Positions 1-8,391 of a stretch of DNA of 60,366 nucleotides are shown here, in pieces. Source of the DNA: Anaerolineae bacterium. Its GTDB lineage: Bacteria > Chloroflexota > Anaerolineae > Promineifilales > Promineifilaceae. Made by a program: the position numbers and the translations under genes. Numbering within the stretch: the first letter of the stretch is position 1; the number at the start of each line of letters is the position of its first letter. Where the stretch lies: assembly GCA_019637635.1 (NCBI GenBank), contig JAHBVI010000031.1:1-60366 (forward strand), in the 5' to 3' direction. The notes beneath the pieces are model-generated. The model did no database searches. It saw only the letters and a list, made by a program, of their open reading frames with translations, and was not told the DNA's origin.

Positions 1-2
1 CC

Positions 3-1394
3 GAAGGACATTTGCTATTTGCCCTGGCGTTGGCCGATACCGCTTATCAATGGTTAATCGTCAATGGGCAATGGTCAATGGGCAACTTCAGAGGGTTGGC
101 GCGGCAGGTGGGATTGGCGCTGGCGATTTACCTGCTGGTGGCGCTGCCCTACACCCTGTTTAGCCTGCGCGTAACCGGCCATCCGCTGCCCAACACCTTT
201 TACGCCAAAGCCGGTTCCAAATACCTCTTTAGCTGGCGCACCCTTACCGAAACCCTCACCTTTCACTGGCAGGACAACCCGGTCGCCTTTCTGCTGCTGC
301 TGGTCGGGTTGTGGCCGTTGTGGCGGCGCAGCCGGTTGGCGGTGGCCTGGCTGCTGCTCCTGCCCCTCTTTGTGGGGTTTATCATTGACCAGGTATGGCA
401 TTATGGCCGTTACACCCTGCCCCTCATCCCCCTGCAAATGGTCACCGCCGCGTTGGGGTTGCAATGGCTGTGGGCGCAGAGCCAACGCTTAGGGGCGCAA
501 TCCCGATGGGCGAGAACTGTGATTCTGCTCTTGATCATCAGCCTTTTCTTATGGGCCGGGGCGCGCACGCTGCCCCGGTGGGCCACCACCCTGGGCCAAA
601 ACAGCCAGGAAATCATCGCCGTTGACGTGGCCATCGCGCATTGGTTAGCCGCCAACACGCCCCCAGACGCCCTGATTGCCGTAGATGATATTGGCGCGAT
701 TGGCTTCCTCTCCGGGCGGCGGCTGCTGGATTTGAACGGCCTTATCTCGCCGGAAATGTGGCTGGTGATTAAGGGGGAACCAGAAGGACGGCCGCGCAAC
801 GAAGCCGCTGCCCGCCTGCTTTCCACATTGCAGCCCGATTATCTGGCGGTCTTTCCAGAGTGGCATTGGGAAGTGGCTACCAACCCGTTAACCATGCGCG
901 AACGAGCCCAATTTGCGGCCGAAACCAAAACAATCATTGGCGAGCGGCGGGCTGTAATTTATGAAGTGGTCTTCTGGCCTTATCTGGCAACGGCCGTGCC
1001 CGCCACGCCGCTTTCCGTCCAGTTTGGCGAGAAAATCCGGCTGTTGGGTTACGACCTGGAGGTCAACGACCAGATTGACCTGGTTCTGTATTGGCAGAGC
1101 GAGCAGCCGGTGGCCGAAAGTTATGACGTATTTGTCCACCTGCTGAATGCGCAGGGAAACATTGTGGCCCAGGCCGACGGCGCCCCGGTGGCCGGGCTGG
1201 CCCCCACCACCCGCTGGCAGCCCGGCGACATCATCCGAGACGTAGTTACCATTCCCCTGCCCCAGGCATTACCGGCAGGGGAATACACCCTGCGCGCCGG
1301 CCTCTATCGGCGCGAAACGGGAGAACGGCTCACGGCCGTTGGCCCATTCGCTCTGGGTGACATGGTGGATTTGGGTTCGGTGGCTGTTCCCTGA
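3..1394 (+). CDS. GT-C type membrane glycosyltransferase, C-terminal part (5' end outside window)
   Basis: The frame is open at the left edge, so the true start lies outside. The first ~190 visible residues hold at least four hydrophobic spans with Arg-rich turns and a loop motif HPLPNTFYAKAG of the kind seen in polytopic glycosyltransferases that use lipid-linked sugars. A soluble region follows (LLDLNGLISPE near residue 240). The last ~100 residues form a beta-sandwich-like module (VFVHLLNAQGNIVAQ, W-x-PGD, GEYTLRAGLY) that recurs at the end of four other membrane proteins here (38.9, 42.6, 45.2 and 51.8 kb). By family knowledge the N-terminal part would transfer sugars on the outer membrane face; the C-terminal module's role is unknown. 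The substrate cannot be told from sequence. Confidence 0.8.
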   Translation, partial: EGHLLFALALADTAYQWLIVNGQWSMGNFRGLARQVGLALAIYLLVALPYTLFSLRVTGHPLPNTFYAKAGSKYLFSWRTLTETLTFHWQDNPVAFLLLLVGLWPLWRRSRLAVAWLLLLPLFVGFIIDQVWHYGRYTLPLIPLQMVTAALGLQWLWAQSQRLGAQSRWARTVILLLIISLFLWAGARTLPRWATTLGQNSQEIIAVDVAIAHWLAANTPPDALIAVDDIGAIGFLSGRRLLDLNGLISPEMWLVIKGEPEGRPRNEAAARLLSTLQPDYLAVFPEWHWEVATNPLTMRERAQFAAETKTIIGERRAVIYEVVFWPYLATAVPATPLSVQFGEKIRLLGYDLEVNDQIDLVLYWQSEQPVAESYDVFVHLLNAQGNIVAQADGAPVAGLAPTTRWQPGDIIRDVVTIPLPQALPAGEYTLRAGLYRRETGERLTAVGPFALGDMVDLGSVAVP

Positions 1395-2073
1395 ATCCTA
1401 AAATGAGACCTGCTGATCCCAAGCCCGCCTTTCCGCACTCTTTTGCCCCCACCCCATCGTAGACGGGCGGGTGGAGCTTTGGCGGTTTACCAAAACGTTC
1501 ATTCCCGCCCGTCTCGCCCCGTTTGCTTTGTGGCGGCAGATAAATCTGCACACTTCGGCGACGGACGGCAGCCGTCGCGCTTTCAGTGCGACCGCAGCAA
1601 AAGGCGAAAGTCATTCGCCGACTGTTTCCCCAACCGGCTTAACGCCTGCCCTGAACCTGAAGGGATTAAACTCGCCTTTTGTTGCCGCAGTGGTATTACA
1701 ATGACGGGTTTGTTTTCCGGGTTGGGCGGGGGCAAAGACGGCGGAGACAGGTTTCGCGTTTTAGCCACCTTTTACCGCCGTCCGCCCCTGGTATCATAAA
1801 GTTGGCAAGGGAACGGAGCTGTTCCGCCCCAGAACATAGATGTTTGTTAGATGGACAATTCCCTTGCCCTAATTCAAAATTACTCTACCCCTGTAAAGCG
1901 ATAGAAGCCAACCGACCCAGAAACCACCGCCCCCAGGTTGTTAAGCCTGATGGTAGACAGGTTCAGATTTGCCTGAGAGGACGAAGAATGCTGAGACACC
2001 AAGCTCGTATACCAGGTTGTTGGACCTCCAAGGCGCTTGTATTTGGTCGGTTTGGACACATAAGGAGAGCAAC
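1395..2073. other. Gene-free stretch with dispersed repeats; left flank of IS110 remnant
   Basis: No convincing gene. Positions 1461-1530 repeat, with changes, a segment at 26686-26760 (shared core CATTCCCGCCCGTCTCGCCC or close variant). Positions 1533-1551 carry GCGGCAGATAAATCTGCAC, also found at 12592-12610. An inverted repeat GGCAAGGGAA / TTCCCTTGCC lies at 1804-1813 and 1859-1868. From about 1880 to 2073 the DNA probably belongs to the left end of the decayed IS110-like element whose transposase starts at 2074. The octamer ACGGCCGT, otherwise everywhere, is absent. Confidence 0.55.
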
Positions 2074-3085
2074 AATGAACAACAATCCATTGTATGTGAA
2101 GACGAGCGCTGAGCAAAAGCCATTTTGACGCCGCTATTTGTCAGAACGTGAGCCCATTCGTTGAATAAACCATAATGACCAGGCAGGCTGGTTTGGTTTG
2201 TTAAGAAGCGACGGCGGCGGCGAAAAGCAAAGGCTATCAAGCTATTCACCTGGTGGTTGAACCAACAGGTGGCTATCAGCTACCGCTGGTCGCTTTTGTT
2301 TTTGACCATGAATGGCGGAATCGCCTGCCCAATCCCAACGCGTGCGGGATTGAGACGCGAGATAGACGCGAGCAAAATGACCCCTGGACAGCCGCATCTT
2401 GGCTCAATTCGGCATGGCCTGCCGGCCCAGGCTCCGAGAAAATCAGTTGCCGGAAGCGGTCGCCAGTCTGGACAACTTGCTGCGGCGGCAAAAGATTTAC
2501 GAAAATGGCGGCGCAGCGAAAATCGCGCGCAGGCGTTGGATTACAAGACCAGCGCCTCGCCAGCCGTTAAAGGAAGCGGTGGAGGCGTTTGATAACCTGG
2601 CTGGAGAAAAAAGGCGGCCGGATTATGAAGCGACATCAAGGAGGCTGCTCGTCCAGCACCCTGACTTGAAACAAGAAGCCACCTGCCAGGAAACGGTCGC
2701 TGCGTTGTTGGTTTTCTCCATCGCTGGCAGGCTCACACCGCTGGCCCAAGGCACGGCAGGGGTTGGTTGCCTTCGTGCCGGACTTGACCCACAGGAGAAT
2801 AGCAGCGGCAGTTTCGGTCTGGCGACGCCAACGTTTCTAAAATGGGCTGTCGTTTACCCCAGACATAGAAAGCTATTCATGGCGGCCAAAGGAGGGGTTA
2901 AACTCGTTCAGGTCCGCTGCGTTCTTTCTACGACCGGCTGCGCGGCCAGAGGCAAGCCCTACCGGCTTGCCCTCATCGCCGCCGCCCTGGGTGGTCTGGG
3001 CGCTTTGCTGTCTTTTTCGCGCAAGACGCCTTTCGACCCTTCCTTGCCGGTTCTAATCCAGCCCAAAATTCAAATTCGCCCTTGA
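2074..3085 (+). pseudogene. Decayed IS110-family transposase (DEDD transposase)
   Basis: The reading frame is scattered over three frames, but the family's landmarks appear in order. An SD-like AAGGAGAG precedes ATG 2074 (MNNNPLYV). FDAAICQN follows near 2125, VVEPTGGYQLPLVAF near 2250-2295, then K-x-PLDSRILAQFGM near 2375-2410, where a TGA and a one-base shift replace the usual KTD-x-LDA. SLDNLLRR comes near 2465. The C-terminal half holds AGLDPQENSSGSF near 2790, then RG-KPYRLALIAA and TPFDPSLP near 2950-3045. IS110 enzymes use a RuvC-like N-terminal and a Ser-containing C-terminal domain. At least four frameshifts or stops mean it is inactive. Terminal repeats were not identified. The island lacks ACGGCCGT, consistent with foreign origin. 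Confidence 0.75.
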
Positions 3086-3202
3086 CCCCACTGAGAGAAT
3101 CTACGATGATCGCCGGATGGGGCTGGGAATTTTTTGCCGCGATCGCGCCCCCTGCGGGTGCGAGAGCCTGCTCCGTTACCACTGCGCAGGCAAGAGCAGA
3201 GA

Positions 3203-5170
3203 TCAGAGGACTATTGAGATGGGGGACGAACAACCACCACCCGAAAACCGTAGCCGTCGACGCGGCGGCGCGGGCGATGAAGGCGACACACGCCGCGCGC
3301 CTGGCGATCGCCGAGCACGAACCGCCGCGCAAGACACGCCAGTCCCTGCTCTGATCAACGGCTTCTTCGTCCGGGTTCTGGTATTTGTTGCGGCACCATT
3401 CCCAGACACGTTACCACTCAGGTCGTACAATTCCAGGGCTTTGTTACGGCCGGATGGGTAGAGGCTAACGGCCGTTGTCTGCCCAATCCTACTTTTATCT
3501 GTGTTTGCCTTTTCGCTGTCAAAGCGGTCGCCCCAGGGGTAGGCACGGCCGTCCGGGTAGCGGGCGGCCACTTCCCATTCATATTCGTGTGGCAGTTGCA
3601 CCGTTTCCCCCAGTTTATCACCCAGCCAGCGGCAAAAGGCGACCGCCTGATACCAGCTAACCATCTCGCGGGGGTGACTGGCATAGGGGAAGACCTGTTC
3701 GGCTATTTCGCGCACCGGGTATTTCTTATTACTCCAATCTTCCACTATTTCTGGCATGTCGGCCCACCAACGGCCGTCGCCAAAATCCTCCGCTTCTACA
3801 AAACATTGAAACTGGGCATAGGTGATGGGATACCGGGAAAGGCGGTAGGGATGTGGAATCACCACCTGCCGTTTATCAAAACTCTGGTAAGCTTGTTTGC
3901 CGCCGCCAATGGTGTACGTTCCGGCGGGCACCTCCTGGCCCCAGGCGATGTCTGGCAATTTCCGGCCATCGCGTTCCACCACCCCCACGCCAGGGCGGTC
4001 ATCCAGTAAACGGCCGTCGGGCAAATGCAGCCGACCCAATACCCGACCGGCGGCCGCGCGGTCAACGGCCGCCACCTGCGTTTCGGCCTGCATCGCCGCC
4101 AGCAGCCACCCCTTCATCCGCTGCGCCGTCACCGTAAAACGGTAATCTGGTTCCTGCGGGCGGGCGTGGCGCAGGATAATGCGCACGGGCAGTGGGGCGG
4201 CATCGTCCGGCCAGCCAGGCAGGGCCAGGTTTTCCTGCCCCAGGCGGCGGCGGGCCAGTTGCGCCGCCAGATAGTTGACCAGGGTGCTTTTGCCGCCGCC
4301 AGGATAACCGAGGATGACCAGGCGTCTGAAACCGGCTACAGCTTCAACGGCCGTGATTGGCTGCCCGGGGGAACGGTATAGGGGCTGCGTGTTACGAGCC
4401 AGGTAGAGGGAGGTATAGACATCGCTGACACGGACGACGGCGCTGTTCCGGTCAACCGCGTACAACTCATCCACCTCGGCCACGTCCAGCGGGTCGCAGT
4501 AACCTAGCAGGGTGCGCAGGTAATGTTTTTCCCAGGCGGTGGGCGGCGGCAATGGGCCAGAACCACCTGACCATTGAAAGATAATTTGCTGTGTCCCGCT
4601 GACCACATTTTCGGCCACGATGCGGTCTGCCTGAATGCCGACCGCCTGCCCCGGCTGTAAGGTCTGCAAGGCGGCTACCATCTGGCGCATCAGGGCGACC
4701 ATTTCCCGCTGCAAATCCGTTTGCGCCCAGCCCTGGTGTACCTGGATGATGGGCTGCAAGGCTTTTTCCGTCGCCGCCCATTCCAGGAAGGCGGCTTCAA
4801 AAGCAGCTACGGCCGCCGGAAAATCCAGGCCAGGCAAGGTTTCGGAATCATATCCGGCATCACTAAATGCCTCTTCCAGTTCGGGCACGGAGAGGGGTTG
4901 GAGATAAACCAGGCGCGTGAGTTCGGTGGACACGGCCGTGCTGCCAAAAAAGTCGGTGAAAATATCGGACAGCAGCGCCTCGTAGTCGGGAACATCCAGA
5001 TTGGCTTTGCTGACCATGCCTACTACGCCTGCGTACAGGCAGCGCTGTAATGCCTGGCTGCTTTCATCCCCCTGCCATTTTGCCTGGAAGCGTTGGGCCA
5101 CTTTGGCAATGATGGGGGCGCTCAGTTCGGCGGCCAGGTTGCTGAGGTAATCGGCAGTAAATGCGTCCAT
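3203..5170 (-). pseudogene. P-loop NTPase fused to FGE-sulfatase (SUMF1-like) domain, internally deleted and frameshifted
   Basis: 655 codons. Residues 1-170 are helical and unrecognised; 178-196 carry GIQADRIVAENVVSGTQ, echoed in the upstream gene. A Walker A motif GYPGGGKST sits at 288-296, but the usual Walker B and sensor region of a NACHT/STAND ATPase is missing: only ~80 residues separate the P-loop from the AGRVLGRL...LPDIAW linker that normally precedes an FGE domain. The FGE-like domain starts at EVPAGTYTIGG (~413) and runs through PVREMVSW-like, LPHEYEWEVAAR and YPWGD to LYDLSGNV (~588). There the frame slips: the alternative frames read WEWCRN and LRGGS, then GYGFRVVV, ending at a stop at 3211-3213. 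So two indels destroyed the domain's end. Family knowledge: such fusions occur in bacterial conflict systems. Probably non-functional here, unless the indels are sequence errors. Confidence 0.72.
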
Positions 5171-5193
5171 TGTTTTGTCCTGTTCTCGATACT

Positions 5194-5239
5194 GGAGGGG
5201 AGGCTTTAGCCGACACGGGTCGGCTAAAGCCTCCCCTCC
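5194..5239. repeat. Near-perfect 21-bp inverted repeat between EAD and NTPase genes
   Basis: Left arm GGAGGGGAGGCTTTAGCCGA (5194-5213) is the exact reverse complement of TCGGCTAAAGCCTCCCCTCC (5220-5239); one further pair closes a 4-nt loop. It sits 24 bp before the ATG of the NTPase gene and 26 bp after the stop of the EAD gene. No T-run follows, so it looks like a dispersed palindromic element rather than a classical terminator, though it may form a strong RNA hairpin. Confidence 0.8.
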
Positions 5240-5265
5240 TTGTGAGAGAGGTTAGAGAGCGAAGG

Positions 5266-5766
5266 TTATTTCTTTTCTGATGCTCCCGGCGGGTTGGCAA
5301 GGCGCTGGGTGCCGGAGACGACGTTTTCGGCTTCGATATTGTCGGCGGTGATACGGCCGTGACGCAGCGCCGCGGCCAAAACATCCGAATCGGTGGGATT
5401 CACCGACCCGCCGCCCGTCTGTTGCACACCAACGACGACGTTTGTGGCCCGAATGGCGCCGGCCTGAATACCTCCTGAAGGAGTAGGAGCAGCCGGTTGG
5501 TTGCCCGGCTGTGTCTGCGACGGTTCGGAAAGTATCGTTGCCACATCAGGCCAGGCGACTTGGGGGCGTTGGGTGTGGCAGTGGGTGAGGAGGTCGGGTA
5601 GACGGCCGTGACGCAAACAATGTTCCACGAGCGATTGGGCCTTGCCGATGCGGGTCTTGGGGCCGGGCAGGTTTTCGTATTCGATGCCCAGGTCAAAGGT
5701 TAGCTGGCGCAGTTCGGCGTCGTTGAAATGTTGGTTGAGCAGGTCGCGTAAGGCCGGCAGGCTCAT
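5266..5766 (-). CDS. Effector-associated domain (EAD1-like) protein with ENVVSGTQ repeats
   Basis: 166 residues; an AGGAG SD lies 9 bp before ATG 5766. Residues 1-60 (LRDLLNQHFNDAELRQL, then LGIEYENLPG and SLVEHCLRHGRLPDLL) match the pattern of the EAD1 adaptor domain, a small helical death-like fold that recruits effectors in bacterial conflict systems (family knowledge). After a Pro/Gln-rich linker come two short imperfect repeats: AGAIRATNVVVGVQQ (~105-119) and ADNIEAENVVSGTQ (~140-153). The second is nearly identical to a segment of the downstream NTPase/FGE protein, so the two proteins may contact each other or share a structural repeat. The genes are co-oriented, 95 bp apart. No catalytic domain is visible; an adaptor role is inferred. 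Confidence 0.72.
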   Translation of the reverse strand: MSLPALRDLLNQHFNDAELRQLTFDLGIEYENLPGPKTRIGKAQSLVEHCLRHGRLPDLLTHCHTQRPQVAWPDVATILSEPSQTQPGNQPAAPTPSGGIQAGAIRATNVVVGVQQTGGGSVNPTDSDVLAAALRHGRITADNIEAENVVSGTQRLANPPGASEKK

Positions 5767-5968
5767 GGCATCGTCTCCTGGTCAATGGTTGCAGGGAAAA
5801 GTTGGCGTTATGATACCAGAAATGGCCCGGTCGGGGCAGATCGAATGGTGGTATAATACGGTATGAAGTTGCCAAATGGTGATCAGGCACAGATACCCCA
5901 GGGCGGCAGCAAGTATGATCAGCCAACGCCGCCGATTTCCAATCGGCCCAAAATGAGAATTACTGAGG

Positions 5969-6199
5969 ATGATCGCAGAACTTGACCGTGTTATCTTGAC
6001 TGTTGATTTGCCGGAATATGGTCTGAGAGCGGGTGACATGGGCACTGTTGTCCTGGTTCACGACAGTAGCAAAGGGTTTGAAGTTGAATTTGTAAGCCTT
6101 GATGGGGAAACAGTCGCTGTTACTTCTCTCTTTGCTTATCAAGTACGGCCAATTGGTCAGCGTGAAATTGCGCACGCACGGCCGTTGGTGATGGTTTGA
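5969..6199 (+). CDS. DUF4926 domain protein
   Basis: 76 residues. The whole protein fits the DUF4926 pattern: DRVILTVDLPEYGLRAGDMG, then VVLVHDSSKGFEVEFVSLDG. This is a small all-beta domain of unknown function that in other genomes often accompanies putative toxin genes (family knowledge). No partner gene of that kind lies beside it here; upstream is the EAD gene on the other strand, downstream the convergent histone deacetylase. A TATAAT at 5852-5857 is the only promoter-like sequence upstream and lacks a good -35. The start codon has no obvious SD, so an isolated or leaderless gene is possible. Confidence 0.7.
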   Translation: MIAELDRVILTVDLPEYGLRAGDMGTVVLVHDSSKGFEVEFVSLDGETVAVTSLFAYQVRPIGQREIAHARPLVMV

Positions 6200-6215
6200 T
6201 ACCTTCTATCCCCGG

Positions 6216-7112
6216 TCAATTTTCCCAATCCCGGCAGAGCCAGACCGTTTGCAACTGAATGGCGACGGTTTCGTGAATGTCACGGCCGTACCCCCCCGCC
6301 ATCGTCACCACCACCGGAATATCGCGTTCCCGGCAACTTTGTAGAACCAGCCGGTCGCGGACGGCAATGCCCTCTTTGGTCAGGGCCAGTTTGCCCAGGC
6401 GGTCGTTTACATGCACGTCAGCCCCGGCTAAAAAGTAGGCAATGTCTGGTTTCGTCGCCAGGGTGGTTTCCAGACCGCTTTGCAGCGCCGCCAGATAATC
6501 GGCGTCGCCCGTGCCATCGGGCAGGCCAATGTCCAGGTCGCCGGGGATTTTGCGAAAGGGGAAGTTGTTTTCGCCGTGAATGGAGAAGGTGAAGATGGTG
6601 TCGTCGCCATTGGTGATGTCGGCGGTGCCGTTGCCCTGGTGCACGTCACAATCAATGACGGCCACCTGTTTGACCAGACCTTCTGATTGCAAGACGCGGG
6701 CGGCAACGGCCGTGTCGTTATACACACAATAGCCCTGCCCCTCCGCCCACCGGGCATGGTGCGTGCCGCCACCCAACGAGACGCCAATGCCATCTTTCAG
6801 CGCGGCGCGGCTGGCCCCAATGGTAGCCCCCACCGAATACTGCACCCGCTGCGCCAGTTCCGGCGACCAGGGCAGGCCAATCTGCCGCTGTTCGGCGGCG
6901 CTGAGTGTGCCCCGCATCACCCGCTCGATGTAGTCCGGATCATGAGCCAGCGTGAGCTGCTCAAAGGTAGCCGGGATGGGGTGGATCAGGTTTTGCGGCG
7001 GCACAGTACCTGCCTCTTCCACCGCCTGCCGCAGCAGTTCATACTTGCCTGCCGGAAAACGGTGCCCGTCGGGCAGTGGGTAGGTGTATTGGTCGTAGCG
7101 GAAAATGCGCAT
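6216..7112 (-). CDS. Histone deacetylase family protein (class IV-like)
   Basis: 298 residues, full length. Active-site motifs of the Zn-dependent deacetylase/AcuC fold are intact: GGGTHHA at 114-120 (the His pair), [10 protein letters not shown] at 154-163 (Asp and His metal ligands), AGADVHVND at 229-237 (second Asp ligand) and a C-terminal MAGGYGR. The stretch [11 protein letters not shown] then [14 protein letters not shown] resembles the HDAC11-like branch common in bacteria. Probable reaction: removal of acetyl or longer acyl groups from lysine or from a small amide; the bacterial substrate is unknown. The gene stands alone between DUF4926 and a palindromic repeat. Confidence 0.9.
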   Translation of the reverse strand: MRIFRYDQYTYPLPDGHRFPAGKYELLRQAVEEAGTVPPQNLIHPIPATFEQLTLAHDPDYIERVMRGTLSAAEQRQIGLPWSPELAQRVQYSVGATIGASRAALKDGIGVSLGGGTHHARWAEGQGYCVYNDTAVAARVLQSEGLVKQVAVIDCDVHQGNGTADITNGDDTIFTFSIHGENNFPFRKIPGDLDIGLPDGTGDADYLAALQSGLETTLATKPDIAYFLAGADVHVNDRLGKLALTKEGIAVRDRLVLQSCRERDIPVVVTMAGGYGRDIHETVAIQLQTVWLCRDWEN

Positions 7113-7145
7113 GGAGGTAATGGGATAATTGAATTTGGTGGAGAT

Positions 7146-7206
7146 GAAGTGACGAGTGATGCGTGATGCGTGAGCAGAGAAAGTTCACTCGTCACTCGTC
7201 ACCCGT
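7146..7206. repeat. Dispersed TGACGAGTGA-type inverted repeat
   Basis: GTGACGAGTGATGCGTGATGCG (in part) faces TCACTCGTCACTCGTCACCC across a short spacer. The same modular sequence recurs at 24084-24150, 25276-25305 and, in diverged form, 60172-60232. It fills the gap between the deacetylase gene and the 3' end of the next minus-strand gene. Confidence 0.75.
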
Positions 7207-8135
7207 CACTTGTCACGCCCACCGGCCTTATCTTCCTTGATCTCTTCAATTTCGTCCTGCAAATCTTCCAGAACATCTTCTTTAATTTCGGCGGCTGTGG
7301 CCCCCCGCCGGCCGAAGAGGAAATCCCAACCGATCATCACCAGCGCCAATTGCGGCAGCCCCCACCAGACCAGCACAAAGGTGACGACGGTTTTGACCAG
7401 TTCTTGCTGTTGAATGACCTGGGTTTGAATTTGCTCAACAGCGTTGGAAATCTGGTTCACAATGTCAATGTATTGGTCAATGAGGGCGGGCACCTCGGCC
7501 ACACGGCCGTTGATGGTGGCAATATCCCCGGAAATGGTGCTGACGCTCTGGCTGATGGCAGCCAGGTTTTCGTTCGTGGTTGCCAGATTTGGCCCCACCG
7601 AGCGCAGATTTTCCGGCAGCCCATCCAGGCTGGTTCCCAGGTCAACAAATGTCTGGTCAAAGGGCGTCGTCGGCTGATAATTGATGCCTAAATCATAGTT
7701 CAACGCAATGCCGGCAAACTCCTCTTCAATCTTAAACTCATTCAGGGTGAGGAGCGTCTGGTCAATACTGCCGGCAACGGCGGCAATGTTGGGGATGGCC
7801 GCCTGGACCGCCTCTATCGTATCGGGCGTGTTCTCACTCACCACCATGCTAATCTGGTCTACGATGGGCCGGGTATCGGTAATCGTCTTGCTGACGTTCA
7901 AGACGGCCCCCTCTACCGTTTCCAGGCCACTATTGACGTCGCCCAGCGTCTCCTTTGTCAGTTCCAGACTGTCTACGGCCGTGTCCAGACTGTCCAGCGT
8001 CAACGTCAAGGTGGCATCTATACCACCAAAAAAGTTGTCCACCAGTTGGCGGCCAAAATAAACCCCGGCAAAACTAATGACCAGCCCCACCAGCCCCAAG
8101 ACCAACATCACAATGCCCATTATTCGCCGAAACAT
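7206..8135 (-). CDS. Membrane-anchored coiled-coil protein of unknown function
   Basis: 309 residues from the ATG at 8135, chosen because GGAGGG lies 4 bp upstream; the ATG at 8147 overlaps that SD. Residues 1-30 form a strong membrane segment (IMGIVMLVLGLVGLVISFAG). Residues 40-240 are a long stretch of heptad-like Leu/Ile/Val with repeated short motifs (LDSLDTAVDSLELT, ENLAAISQSVSTISGDIA), pointing to a rod-like coiled coil. A second hydrophobic span (~255-280) is followed by an acidic/basic tail (EEIEEIKEDKAG). No enzyme motif is seen. The topology suggests a periplasmic or outside-facing rod held by two membrane helices. Function unknown. Confidence 0.75.
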   Translation of the reverse strand: MFRRIMGIVMLVLGLVGLVISFAGVYFGRQLVDNFFGGIDATLTLTLDSLDTAVDSLELTKETLGDVNSGLETVEGAVLNVSKTITDTRPIVDQISMVVSENTPDTIEAVQAAIPNIAAVAGSIDQTLLTLNEFKIEEEFAGIALNYDLGINYQPTTPFDQTFVDLGTSLDGLPENLRSVGPNLATTNENLAAISQSVSTISGDIATINGRVAEVPALIDQYIDIVNQISNAVEQIQTQVIQQQELVKTVVTFVLVWWGLPQLALVMIGWDFLFGRRGATAAEIKEDVLEDLQDEIEEIKEDKAGGRDK

Positions 8136-8279
8136 AGTACCCTCCATTAACAGTGCAGCGCGATTTGCAAAATCGCGTTACCGGTTGTTTTGTAATGGCG
8201 GTGATTATACGGCCGTCCGGTCATTTCATGTAGATGCAAATATGGCCCGGTGTTGTGTGAATGGCGAATAAGTGTCTTA

Positions 8280-8308
8280 TTGACGATAAGTCGGCTTTGT
8301 GTTACAGT
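8280..8308 (+). promoter_or_regulatory. Sigma70-type promoter of the nad operon
   Basis: TTGACG (8280-8285), a 17-bp spacer, then TACAGT (8303-8308). The predicted start of transcription (~8315) is about 75 bp before the nadC start. This is a sequence match only. Confidence 0.5.
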
Positions 8309-8321
8309 TTGCCCAACTTTT

Positions 8322-8338
8322 AGTGTAATAAATACACT
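8322..8338. promoter_or_regulatory. Candidate operator dyad upstream of nadC
   Basis: AGTGTA-ATAAA-TACACT, a perfect 6-bp dyad just after the predicted transcription start of the nad genes. Its position suits a repressor such as an NAD-biosynthesis regulator, but no regulator gene is in the window and the assignment is inference. Confidence 0.35.
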
Positions 8339-8343
8339 TAATC

Positions 8344-8380
8344 AGATTGGTTCAATCTTGGAGATTGAACCAATCTCCAA
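8344..8380. repeat. Dispersed GGTTCAATCT/AGATTGAACC palindrome in the nadC leader
   Basis: GATTGGTTCAATCT-TGG-AGATTGAACCAATC: perfect 14-bp arms at 8345-8358 and 8362-8375. A near copy lies at 26587-26618. It ends just before the nadC SD and would form a hairpin in the leader mRNA. Confidence 0.75.
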
Positions 8381-8391
8381 GAGGGATAAAT

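Noticed and set aside
2399..3085. A 228-residue new protein on the plus strand
   Set aside because: Its pieces match IS110 transposase landmarks that continue in other frames, so it is a fragment of a relic.
5194..5239. The long palindrome at 5.2 kb as a rho-independent terminator
   Set aside because: The stem is strong but no T-run follows on either strand, and similar palindromes occur at many non-terminal places.
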